Origin: Zygnema cylindricum
Lineage: Eukaryota > Streptophyta > Zygnematophyceae > Zygnematales > Zygnemataceae
NCBI GenBank assembly: GCA_037447655.1
Contig: JBBHKE010001774.1
Location: 130,352 to 192,554 of the forward strand
Direction of reading: 5' to 3'
Length of the DNA stretch: 62,203 nucleotides
Each line of letters begins with the position of its first letter. The stretch's first letter is position 1. Positions 53,028-62,203 of the stretch are shown piece after piece. The translations under genes were made by a program, and so were the position numbers. The notes under the pieces were generated by a model that was not told the DNA's origin, searched no databases, and worked only from the letters and a program-made list of their open reading frames with translations.

Positions 53028-54130
53028 CTGGAAACACTAAAACAGAACCTTGGAGACCTTGGCCCAAGGGAGGAGGAGGGAAGTGTAGAAATTAATGGTC
53101 CATTTAAAGTATTTTCTGGGTCTAAATAGAAATGTAGAAAGAAGTCGAGGCAGTCTGCCTCTAACTTCTCTCTCCAACTCTCAAACTTGTCGTAGTCATT
53201 GAGAAATTGGAGAGGGAGCTAGAGCCATGGCTACCTAGGCTATCCAGAGGTTTACGGGAAATATATATTAGTTAGAGGTTTATTTACTAAAAGGTATGTG
53301 CCGACCACAGGATTTGATCTTGGTACCTATCGGACGGCAAACAGACGGTAGCCGGTAGCCTTAGCCGTTAAGTCTTTAACTAGTGTTACATACTATATGG
53401 TTTGATATTTAATTAAACATTATGAAGTAGGATAATTCATTTAACTGTAACTGTTTACGCGATACATAGATCCAGTAATGTAAAAGTACGGATTACAGTA
53501 CGGATAAGAAACCAATACCGCGCATTTATTTCTTTAATGAAACGAATACCGCGCATGTATTTATTACGGCTACGATTAAATGTGAATTTAATCGGACGGC
53601 TGGAATTAACGCCGAGATCGCGGAAGAGGATTTCGACGGTTTTTGGTCATCGCCACATCGGATGACACGTGGCGGAATGACATTCGATCGCGGCATCTCC
53701 GAGGATTAAGGGAGCGAATCCCGACATACCACGTGTCGACATTTAGGCCATGTCGTACAGTGTCTGTACAGAGAGTACAATGGTAGCTGTACTTTTGTGT
53801 ACGGAACTGTAATCTGATTGGCTCCGTACATCACTAGATAGAGTCTGTGAGAGAGATAGGACTTAGAAAAATTAGGAGATAGGACCCTCTCTCCCAAAGA
53901 GCTTCTGTACAAAAGGTCAACTTTGACCCTCCATAACTTACTGCTCAGGGGAGCAAATTCAGAGATTCTTTTTGCTATCGACTCAAGGGAGTCTTATCTT
54001 TACAGGGATGAAGGTGGTCAAAGTTGTTGTGTGCCAGTGTGGTAGTTGTTTTTGCTGAAACACAAAGGGGTCAGGGTTATCCTAGAGGCTTCTTGGAAGC
54101 TGTCCACTCTGAGGACTTATAGAGGTCTTA
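53028..54130. other. No gene recognised
   Basis: Unassigned sequence. 53290-53390 has a weak tRNA-like look on the minus strand but not enough to call. No coding region supported. Confidence 0.5.
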
Positions 54131-54149
54131 GAGTTTCAGGAGGACGGAG

Positions 54150-54775
54150 ACAAAAAGGAGAGGGGGGGAAAGGGAGAGAGGGAGAGAGAGAGGGAGAAAA
54201 GAGAAGGGTAGAGAGAGAAGAGAGTGGCAAGCAGAGGAAAAGAGCATGGAAAAGGAGAGAGGGATGACCATTTCTTCAACACAACTCCTCCCTCCTCCCT
54301 CTTTCCCTCCCTCCCACCCACCCCCTCGCTTTCTACTCCTCCCTCCATCCCTCCCTCCCTCCTTCCTCACTCTTCCTCGCTCCCCCCTTCGGGTTTGTGG
54401 TTTGGTTCAGGGTTTAGGTTTAGGGAGAGGTAAAAGGCGAGAGGGAGGTAGAGGGGGAGAGGGGGAGAAAGCGCGGAACCATCAACTCTCTCCATCTTCT
54501 TATTCCTCCCCCTATCCCTCCCTCCCGCTCTCTCTTCCTCCCTCCCTCTCTCTCTCCCTCCCTCACCCTCTACCTCCCTCCCTCTCTCCCCTCTTCACTC
54601 CCACCCTCCTTCCTCCCTCCCTCCTTCCCTCCCTCCTTCCTTCCCTCCTCCCTCATTTCCCTCCCTCCCTTCTCATTTCTCCCCCCTTTTCCCTCCCTCC
54701 CTTCCTCCTCCCTTCCTCCCTTCCTCCCTCCCTCCCTCCCTCCCCCCCCTCCCCCCCTCCCCTCCCCTTTGCCTG
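54150..54775. repeat. Purine tract followed by long pyrimidine tracts
   Basis: 54150-54250 is G/A-rich; 54280-54385 and 54485-54770 are C/T-rich (ctccctcc units), separated by a g-rich piece (54390-54475). Long frames across it are compositional. Confidence 0.85.
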
Positions 54776-54834
54776 GGATGGTTTTCCTTCGCTCTCTCTA
54801 TTGATGTTTCGTACCATATATCGCATCAACTTTT

Positions 54835-54998
54835 GTACGAATAGTATCCAGCTTCCGTACGGTTAATATCCAACTTCCGTACGAAGAGTATCCAACTTCC
54901 ATACGAATAGTATCCAGCATCCATACGAATAGTATCCAACTTCCGTACAAATATAATCTAGCTTCCGTACGAATAGTATCCAGCTTCTGTACGAATAG
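54835..54998. repeat. 22-bp minisatellite
   Basis: About 7.5 imperfect copies of gtacgaatagtatccagcttcc. Confidence 0.85.
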
Positions 54999-55466
54999 AA
55001 TTCTCACTAAAAGCAGTGGTAAACAAAGATTCACCTTTTTTAATGTGAATTTAAATTGCATAGGCTGTATTAGCAAATAGTGGTCAGTTACTACTGGTGG
55101 CGGTATCATCCAATCCAAAGTTTTTTTTTTTTTATGTTCGACAGAGTACAAAAGGTACAAAAAAAAATAAAGTATCGTACGGTGTGCTCATTCGTGTATG
55201 TCTGTGAGACTTTGACTACTGTCACATATGGTGATTTTTAAGTTTTAACCAACCGATGCAAAAAATGTGTCTTTAGTGAACTTTGACGCGTGACGAAAAG
55301 ATTCCGAATGAACTTTGTACGGAATTGTACAACTATTCGTGCGAATGAAATTATGACGAGTACAATACCACCTAGATAGCAGAGCAAATTGAAAATTTTA
55401 TATTTGTGGACGGGAAGGGTAATGAATTTTTGCCGCACGTCATTCCAAGAAAGAAAAGGACCACTG
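54999..55466. other. No gene recognised
   Basis: AT-rich spacer between the 22-bp minisatellite and the next MITE. Confidence 0.5.
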
Positions 55467-55685
55467 TAACGCCGTGTTCGTTATTAGTGTTAATTGTTTT
55501 TCCGCCACTTATAACATCTTTATCTTACACACTTGTCCCATTTTCAATTGAAAACCGCCAATCGGAAGTTGAGAATCTTGCCTTTTAATCGCAACCGTCA
55601 GATATGTAATCCGACAAATGTGTACAGAAGAAAGATGATTTAAGGGATAAAAAAAACATCAACACTAATAACGATTCACTGTGTA
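55467..55685. mobile_element. TACACCG-family MITE
   Basis: 219 bp; degenerate left end taacgccgtgttcgttatta and right end aataacgattcactgtgta. The interior ttccgccact and ccgccaatcggaag is shared with 384-607 and about 11836. Confidence 0.65.
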
Positions 55686-56219
55686 GTGCATTGCATCGTT
55701 TCGACTTTCAATCATAAAAATGCGGTTTGCGTCGAGACGCCCATTCTTTATATTGTGATATTGACGAGCTCGATATTTTTATGTTCCGCAGAGGTACAAA
55801 TATGTGTAGTACAGGTCAGAGGTCGCAAACGGTCAACCGAAACCGTGACCGACCGTTAACCGACCGCCCGCGCCGGATCCGGAACGAATTCGGTTGTCAA
55901 AATTTTGAGGGCCGGCCAGTTGCGGTCGGTTGATTCACCAGAAAAAAAAAACGGTCGGTTACGGTCGATCAACCAAAAAACCAAAAAAAATGAAAAATTT
56001 GTATTGTCCATACAATCCAACATTATTGAACTTTGAACTCTTTGGTATCGTGGAAGTATGTGACATCATGATTAGCGTCGCAAATTTGACACGGTAGTAA
56101 TATTATTTTTTTCGCAAATCTTAGGGAATGCGACAAAGCGTTGCAAATCTGACACGGTAGTAACACTATTCATTTCGCAATCTTAGGGAACGCGACAAAG
56201 CGTCGCAAATCTGACACGG

Positions 56220-57387
56220 TACACCGCGAATCGTTATTAGACTACAGAAATTCATAGAGAAGGGCACTTTCCCATGTGCTAAGTTACAGTTATTTTCTGA
56301 CGTTTTCCTTTATAACTTGGAAAAAAACGAGAAAACACGCAGCCGTACCAAAAAATTGAAATTACTACCGTTCAAGTTGTGTTACCTTGAAACTTTGACT
56401 GTACTGCGGTTTGTCGTCTAGCGCGATGCAATTTGTTGTTTAGCGCGTTTCAACACACTTTCACGTCCTTCCGGCTCATCTTCAAACTTTATATAAAATC
56501 ACCTCGCGAGGTGATTTTAAACAAAGTTCCACGACGTGGGCGAATATGCATTTGATTTCGCACGCGACGTAGGGTTTTGACAAATTTTGTGCCCGGAGTA
56601 CCCAAAAAAAAACCTACTGCACGTTTCCAGCCTGTACGGAACTTTTTTCCATGCGCTTTTTTCCGTACAGTAACCGTGGAGGGGGTCTCGACAAACGGAC
56701 GCCATTTCGCAAAAGCGAAGTCCGTGAAAGCGCCTCTCTCTCTCTCCTTCTCCTACTAACGCGTATATCTCACAATTATTGCAATGAAAAAAGGCAAGAA
56801 AGGTATCAAATGAAAGATCTCTAAAAAATATTTTTTTTGGCTATCTTTTAGCTTATTTTGATGGCAAGTAGAGTGAGAACGGACGATAAAACAAAATCGG
56901 GAAACCATGGCGGAATGTTTTAGATTCAGTGACGTCGACGTTATCATAAGTGAGCGTGACCTCAAAATGTCACAAACCCTAAAAATCTACAATGTCACAA
57001 GTAGTTGACGTCTACTAACGTCGCTATTTTGTAAACGTCATCAATTGTCGCTAGTTTTGTAGTCGTCTACAAACCGTCACAAATTACACCCACTTCTACA
57101 TCCGTCACGATCTAAAGTAACGATTTGATTTTTTTCACATACGAATGCTTTGAAAGTAGTACGGAGAATCTTCGCTAAAAACAAAGTTAGAAGACTGAAG
57201 TTTCGGTTACATGGGAAAGTGCCCTAAAGAAAAAAATAGCGTCATTCATTCAAATTTAGTGCCAGGAGACGTGGCAGATTATGGTCCATTTCCTTAAATA
57301 GTGTAATTTGTTATATTTAAGGTATCAATGTCAAAATTTTGGGGTGCCGATATAGAGTACATAAGGCTAATAACGATTCACGGTGTA
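56220..57387. mobile_element. TACACCG-family MITE carrying a Harbinger-type insertion
   Basis: Ends TACACCGCGAATCGTTATTA and taacgattcacggtgta. Removing the insertion 56262-57224 leaves about 205 bp. It has inserted at TA within the 63-bp array. Confidence 0.9.
56262..57224. mobile_element. Harbinger-type MITE, second copy
   Basis: 963 bp, GGGCACTTTCCCATGT and ACATGGGAAAGTGCCC. The right flank is TAA, the left is GAA. Homologous throughout to 25641-26633. Confidence 0.85.
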
Positions 57388-57992
57388 GTACACTATTCAT
57401 TTCACAAATCTTAGGGAACGCGACAAAGCGTCGCAAATCTGACACGTTAGTAAACACTATTCATTTCGCAAATCTTAGGGAACGCGACAAATCGCAATTA
57501 TTGGCTTATTCATACGTCGTACATTAGATAATTTTGTACTTTTTCAGAAACGGGCGGGCACGGTTAGTCGCGAGAAATCGAGTTTCGGTTAACTTTTGTT
57601 TTCGTAAACGCCGGTCGGTTAACGGTTAACAATTTTGGAGCGTGACATAACCCGGTCGGGCGTTGGTTACTCAGATTTTGAAAAAAAAAACGGTCGGGTT
57701 TCGGTTATGTATAATTTTGACTTTTGCGACCTCTGGTACAGGTACTTGTACAGCGGTAGAGAAGAAAAAGCGGGCTAAACTTGAGCAATGTATCGCCAAT
57801 GAAATATATAAACCGAGTTGTAAAAAATGATTGAATGTTAAACATATCACATCATTTCTAAAGACTTTCTCATTGGTAATGGATAATGCCACTAATGTAA
57901 GGGAACAAACCTGTTCATAACAAGGTGGATGGCCATAAATGGATTTAGTGCTTTTCAAAGTCATATATAACGTCCTTTATCTTTGTTCCAAG

Positions 57993-58181
57993 TACAACTG
58001 CCTATCGTCATTAGTTTTAATGATTTATTAGTGTCGATGCACAATTACAATATATAATGCTAATTTAGTCAAGGTTGTAATCCACCCGCTTCAATAAAGT
58101 TGTTAACACTATTTTATGATTTCAGGCGGAAATAAGCCGCAAACGAAATAATTTGTTAACACAAATGTCGATGGCAGTGTA
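57993..58181. mobile_element. TACACCGCCC-subtype MITE
   Basis: 189 bp, TACAACTGCCTATCGTCATTA-like left end and tgtcgatggcagtgta right end, with internal ttgttaacactattttatga shared with 17791-17943 and 29747-29949. Confidence 0.6.
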
Positions 58182-58589
58182 ATCCAATTGCATATCGAAA
58201 TAATCTCGATACAAAAAAAGGTCCGTATCAGGTATCGTGGGATTCTCAAATACCCGTATATTCCAAGAAATTAGTCTCAATGTAATTCTCTTCGAGGACA
58301 CATTGAGGAAAATACTTAGAATAATTGAGACCGTTTAGAGGCAATCGGAGGTTTGTTCTTGTGTTTTTTGTAGCGTGTGTTTTGTTTTACCAAGTTTCGT
58401 CAATTTCACTACGTATATCGAAAGCAGTGCTATCGTGGAAGGAACAAGAATGAATGTGGTGGGAGCAACATGCGACTTTTGAGGTTTTAAAGTGAGCTAT
58501 GGAAAAAATATAATCTTTCAAATGCCACATTGTAGCTTGCCTTTTACAAGTTGTTCGTAGGTTGAAGTCTCTCGATGCTCGAGAAATCT

Positions 58590-58830
58590 TAACCCGATAG
58601 CGGAGGGGCAGAGTACGTGGTGTCATATGCTAATAAAAGAAACAATAGGATCGACTTTCTTCAACATTACTTGTACCTTTATCGACTGCATGCTTATCAC
58701 GGATCATCAACCTTTGAATGTGGGATCTGGATAGTAAAAACCTTGCATGATAGGCGCTGATTCTCTGGGAGTGTAAGTATGATATTGTCCAATGGTTGTA
58801 ATAAGTTCATCGAACCATAGATGGCTTCAG
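58590..58830 (+). pseudogene. Eroded Ty3/gypsy retrotransposon RNase H fragment
   Basis: Broken pieces in different frames: EYVVSYANKRNN (58611-), then LITDHQPL (58692-), then WDLDSKNL and ALILWECKYDIV separated by two stops. In plant Ty3/gypsy polyproteins the corresponding order is YAS(R/K)xxNN, (T)DHxPLKWL, then ARWALxLQEYDF, at the reverse-transcriptase/RNase H junction. Frameshifts and stops make it a dead relic. No LTRs or other domains were found nearby. Confidence 0.55.
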
Positions 58831-59180
58831 CAGACACCTAAGCACATACAATTGTTTAGATAGGGGTCGTCACGATGAGGGGCTTGGTATGAGCTTTAAC
58901 AACTCTTTCTCTGATGGAGACACCCAAGTTAAAACGTTGTTTTCTTAGCGTGAAATGGGACGACGATCTTTTGAGAGTTGGTAGAAAAGACATCTAGGAT
59001 GTTATCGACACTTTAGAGTCACGGGGGAGTTCCCCCAAATATGAGTATACTGTTGAAAGTTAGAGTGCACTACCGGATAGCACCATAAAGTCGATAGAGG
59101 GACTTTCACTTAGAGTTTGACAAGGTCCTCACCATAGGGTGATCCCACCAGGGTTACAAAAGTACTTCCATAAGATGCAA
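58831..59180. other. No gene recognised
   Basis: Probably further decayed retrotransposon sequence, with no readable domain. Confidence 0.4.
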
Positions 59181-59199
59181 TTTTTTGTTGAGGGCTGGG

Positions 59200-59435
59200 A
59201 GCCAAGGAGGGAGAGGGAGAGGGAGGTGGGGAAGGGGAGGGGATGAGGGGGAAGGGGGAGAGGGAGGGACGAGTGAAGGGAGGGAAATATGGAGGGATGG
59301 AAGGAGGGAAGGAGGGATGGAGAAATGGAGGGAGGGAAGGAGGGAGGAAGGAGTGTTGGGAGGAAGGAGGGGTGGAAGGAAGGGAAAAGGAGAAAGAGAG
59401 GAGAGAGGGAGGGAGGGAAAGGGGGAGGGATGATA
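59200..59435. repeat. Purine minisatellite
   Basis: About 235 nt of G/A plus occasional T, with ggagggaagg and ggagggatgg units. Confidence 0.85.
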
Positions 59436-61023
59436 AAAAATCAAGGTCACTGATGCATCCCAAAAGTGATGTGTCAACACTATTTTGTGATATCAACCAA
59501 AAACTCGATCTTAACTGAATCTACAACCGAATGAAACAGTTTATTTAGTGAGAAGAAATACTGCTTTGCCTAATAGGGTAAATGACCGTATACGATTATT
59601 GGTGATACTTGTCAATAATGCAAGTAATGACTCCAGAAAATGTACGAAAATGTAAGAATCAGACATTTTTTTCTTTTGTAAAAGTCAATATTACCCTACA
59701 AGAATGTATTCCTCATACTGGAGTGTTTGGAGAAAGCACAGGACAGAGAAAACTTGATAATAAGAAAGTTTTAAACATTGCTACTTTAATTAAAGGAAGA
59801 TGGAAGCTGCATTGACTTCTGATCCTAAAAGCTGCTGTCGAGTCAGTTTTAGAAACCTTATATCCTACTATTATGTTCTAATTCAAGTCAAAATTCTAAT
59901 TATAAATCTAACTCCCAGGATTCATGATGTACAATAATGATATGTAATACTACACAAATGTAGTACTAATTTTGGGATTTTATGATGTCAATTGGTAAAG
60001 TTTTTTTTTTTTTTTAATTCAAAAAGTAAAAAAATTCTCAAGTCGTTTCACTAGATAAATACATAAGCCTCAATGTAACCAAAAACACCAAAAACACTTC
60101 AAATCTGGAGAATGTCAAACAACCTAAAAATACTTTGAAAATAGGTTTTTTTTTTTAGATTACAGGATCCCTTCTTTTCCTGTATAACTGTTAAACAAAA
60201 TAATAAAAACTGCACTTTAGCACGAAAGAAACCATTCCTCAAACAAAACAAAATATACTTTAAAGCATATTTCTCAGGAATTTTTGCCTGACCTAATTTT
60301 CTATAAATTGACAACGTCCGGTGTTTGACAAAAGACAAAATACAACGATAACTAAACTTTAAGTAAATTCGCCTCACATTGGTGCATACCGTGGAACAAA
60401 TAGGCTCCTTAAAAAACTTAAACTCCATACGAAGCCACAAATTAATGTCAATTTGTCCACTTTCATTCGTAAAAACGCTAGTAAGAAACATTCTTCACTT
60501 TCCTTCTTTCTTTCTTTCTTTTTTTTCTTTCTTTCTTAACGAATTAAAATCAAATTCTCTGTTTTCTGGACTTTTTTTAAGGAGGGAACTCCAAATGGCA
60601 CACTCTCTGCACGAAAAAAAAAATCGTTTTTGTGTTAGAAAAAAATACACATTAAATTCTGAAAACTTGAAACGTGTGTAAATATTTGAGCCTCCTCTCA
60701 AACCTTCAAAACCTTAAGACTACAAAAGAAAGCCCATATGTCCCACAAACAATACAAGGCAAGTAAGTGGAAAATCTTCTCTACAACCCTTTCTAAGGAA
60801 AAATGGACTATTGACTTCCTTACTTTTCTTGCAATAAAGTGCAAGTAGGACAGGAAAAAATAAATAAACATAATTTATATTCAAAAAAAAACTATAGAAC
60901 TCAAAATTTTAATAAACATGTTTCATATTTCTGCTTTATTCTCAAAATAGAGGAGTTCATAATAACACTAAATATCTCTTCTCAAACTTTTCATTATCCA
61001 AGTACAAATTAAAAGTCATTTTC
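59436..61023. other. No gene recognised
   Basis: AT-rich. May include the 3' flank of a minus-strand gene entering from the right edge. Contains ctttctttctt repeats at 60503-60536. Confidence 0.45.
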
Positions 61024-61058
61024 TTATTTTTCTAAGTATTGTTTCTGGTAGAGAAATA
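61024..61058 (-). CDS. Candidate terminal exon, unidentified
   Basis: On the minus strand a pyrimidine tract is followed by ctgtcttcag and an open stretch ending FLYQKQYLEK, then TAA. Upstream a donor aag|gtaagg lies at 61597. The intron between shares sequence (acaaatagttt, atttttgatac/gcttttgaaac) with the intron at 42346-42698, and both terminal exons start in the same phase. Very short, hence low confidence. Confidence 0.25.
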
Positions 61059-61059
61059 C

Positions 61060-61318
61060 TGAAGACAGGTCAGGAGAGAGGAAATGGAGAGAGGAGGAAT
61101 GACCAAGAGGTAGAAGGAAGAGAAAAAACAAAGAGAGGAAGAGAAAGAAGAGGTACAAAAGACTGGAGGAGAAAAAAAAACAGGGGAAGAACGACAAAGA
61201 GGTACAAATGAAGAAAAAACAAAGATAGGAAAAAGGAGTGAGATAAAAAAAGTGGAAAAGTTGGATTGGTGAAAAAATAAGAGGAAAGCGTAGGAAGGAA
61301 TGAAGACAGAGAGAGAGA

Positions 61319-61364
<46 letters not shown>

Positions 61365-61510
61365 AGAAGAGAGTAAAAGGGAGAAAAAAATGTAGAGGCA
61401 GGAGAAGGGAAAAGAGACAAAGAAAGGAAGGGAGAAAGAAATGTAGACGCGAAGTGAAGAAACAGGGACAGGGAGAAGGAGAAGGAGAGGGACAGGGAGA
61501 GGGGGACAGA
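61060..61510. repeat. Purine tract with (GA)n core
   Basis: About 450 nt dominated by G/A, with a perfect (GA)n run around 61312-61360. Lies inside the candidate minus-strand intron 61059-61597. Confidence 0.85.
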
Positions 61511-61844
61511 GAAATCTCATTTGTTGTAACAGTCCAAACTATTTGTTTCAAAAGCATCCAAAAAGTTCAATAACTACCACTTTTGGTTTTTCCTTACCTT
61601 TCCAGTAAAAAATGAGAAAATATCATGCAGAGAAAAAATCAAGCCAGAAAAAATCCACAATAACACTAGAAACTAAAAAGCAACAAACAAAGATAAAAAA
61701 AAAGATAGCAAGAAAAATACAAACATAACATAAAACAACCGCCCCAAAAAAAAGGAACCATCCCAGCTTCCAAAAATCCAAAATTAATAAAAACGAATAA
61801 TATACCCCATACCAAAGAAGTTTCCAAAAAATCCCTTCTCCATC

Positions 61845-62203
61845 GCTACTCCCTCTCTCCCACTCCTCTCCCCCAAGTCCCTCTCCTCTCCCTCTCTCCC
61901 ACTATCCCACTTCTCTCTCTCCCTCTCCTCTCCCGCTCAATCTCCTCTCCGCCTCTCCTGTCTGTCCCTTCCTCTCCTTTCCCTCTCTCCCTTCTCCTTT
62001 CCCTCTCTCCCTTCTCCTTTCCCTCTCTCCCTTCTCCTTTCCCTCTCTCCCTCTCATTTCCCTCTCTCTCCTCCACCTTTCCCTCTCTCCTCCACCTTTC
62101 CCTCTCTCTCTCATTCCCTCTCTCCTCTCCTATCCCTCTCCCCCTCTCCTTTTCCTCTCGCCCTCTCCTTTCCCTCTTTCCTACACCATTCCCTCTCTCC
62201 CTC
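61845..62203. repeat. Polypyrimidine tract at the window edge
   Basis: C/T-rich to the end of the window, with a roughly 23-nt unit (ctttccctctctcccttctc) repeated near 61976-62050. Confidence 0.85.

Larger units (their letters stand above)
56075..57491. repeat. 63-bp tandem array interrupted by a MITE
   Basis: Units beginning gcgtcgcaaatctgacacgg at 56075, 56138 and 56200. The third is cut at 56219 and resumes at 57388, and a fourth starts about 57429. The break shows the TA target of the inserted MITE: uninterrupted units read acacggtagta at that spot. Confidence 0.85.
55817..57735. mobile_element. hAT-like element, copy A, with perfect 8-bp target duplication
   Basis: Ends CAGAGGTCGCAAA and TTTTGCGACCTCTG. 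The flanking gtacaggt is present at 55809-55816 and 57736-57743. Repeats of cggtcggtt near both ends. 1919 bp as found, but it contains a split 63-bp tandem array and two further nested elements. No transposase frame, so non-autonomous. Confidence 0.9.

Noticed and set aside
53290-53400. tRNA-like or SINE-like segment on the minus strand
   Set aside because: Only loose A- and B-box similarity, with no cloverleaf and no second copy in the window.
54246-54866. 206-codon Ser/Pro/Leu frame
   Set aside because: Compositional frame through pyrimidine tracts.

Overview
This window is nuclear DNA from a plant-lineage eukaryote, most likely a streptophyte (land plant or charophyte alga). The evidence is a pair of DREB-type AP2/ERF transcription factors, a RIK-like KH-domain protein and a plant-style 10-formyltetrahydrofolate synthetase with many spliceosomal introns. 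The stop codons and exon phases fit the standard genetic code. I cannot name the species.

Layout. (1) 1-6060: the 3' two-thirds or more of a 10-formyl-THF synthetase gene (+ strand, six exons, 969-5936), entering from the left edge. Its introns hold decayed copies of its own exon edges. (2) 6060-14800: repeat-rich DNA with very long purine/pyrimidine tracts, the last exons of an unidentified minus-strand gene (8059-8744), a TA-target MITE, an hAT-type MITE and a 1.3-kb Harbinger-like element with ~200-bp inverted termini. (3) 14798-24572: a RIK/KHDC4-type KH-domain gene (+ strand, about 13-14 exons, one GC-AG intron). One coding exon has a frame problem, and the penultimate exon has two competing splice donors. 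(4) 24573-33070: no host gene seen, only DNA-transposon derivatives. (5) 33070-49865: a tandem segmental duplication (about 33073-39115 and 42803-49865). Each copy carries one intronless AP2/ERF gene on the minus strand. The gene cores are almost identical while the flanks have diverged. (6) 49866-62203: nested MITEs, minisatellites, ACAGT-type pentamer runs, an eroded Ty3/gypsy RNase H fragment and, at the right edge, a possible 3' end of a minus-strand gene that is distantly related to a segment at 42.3-42.8 kb.

The genes do not form a pathway. One acts in one-carbon metabolism, one probably in nuclear RNA binding, and two are transcription factors. The most distinctive features are structural: echoes of exon edges inside introns, purine/pyrimidine tracts that begin or end at splice sites, a homogenised AP2 twin pair, and transposons nested three levels deep with readable target-site duplications.

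Limits: everything was read by eye from sequence and family knowledge. Exon borders rest on homology and phase, not on transcripts. Identity statements are visual estimates.
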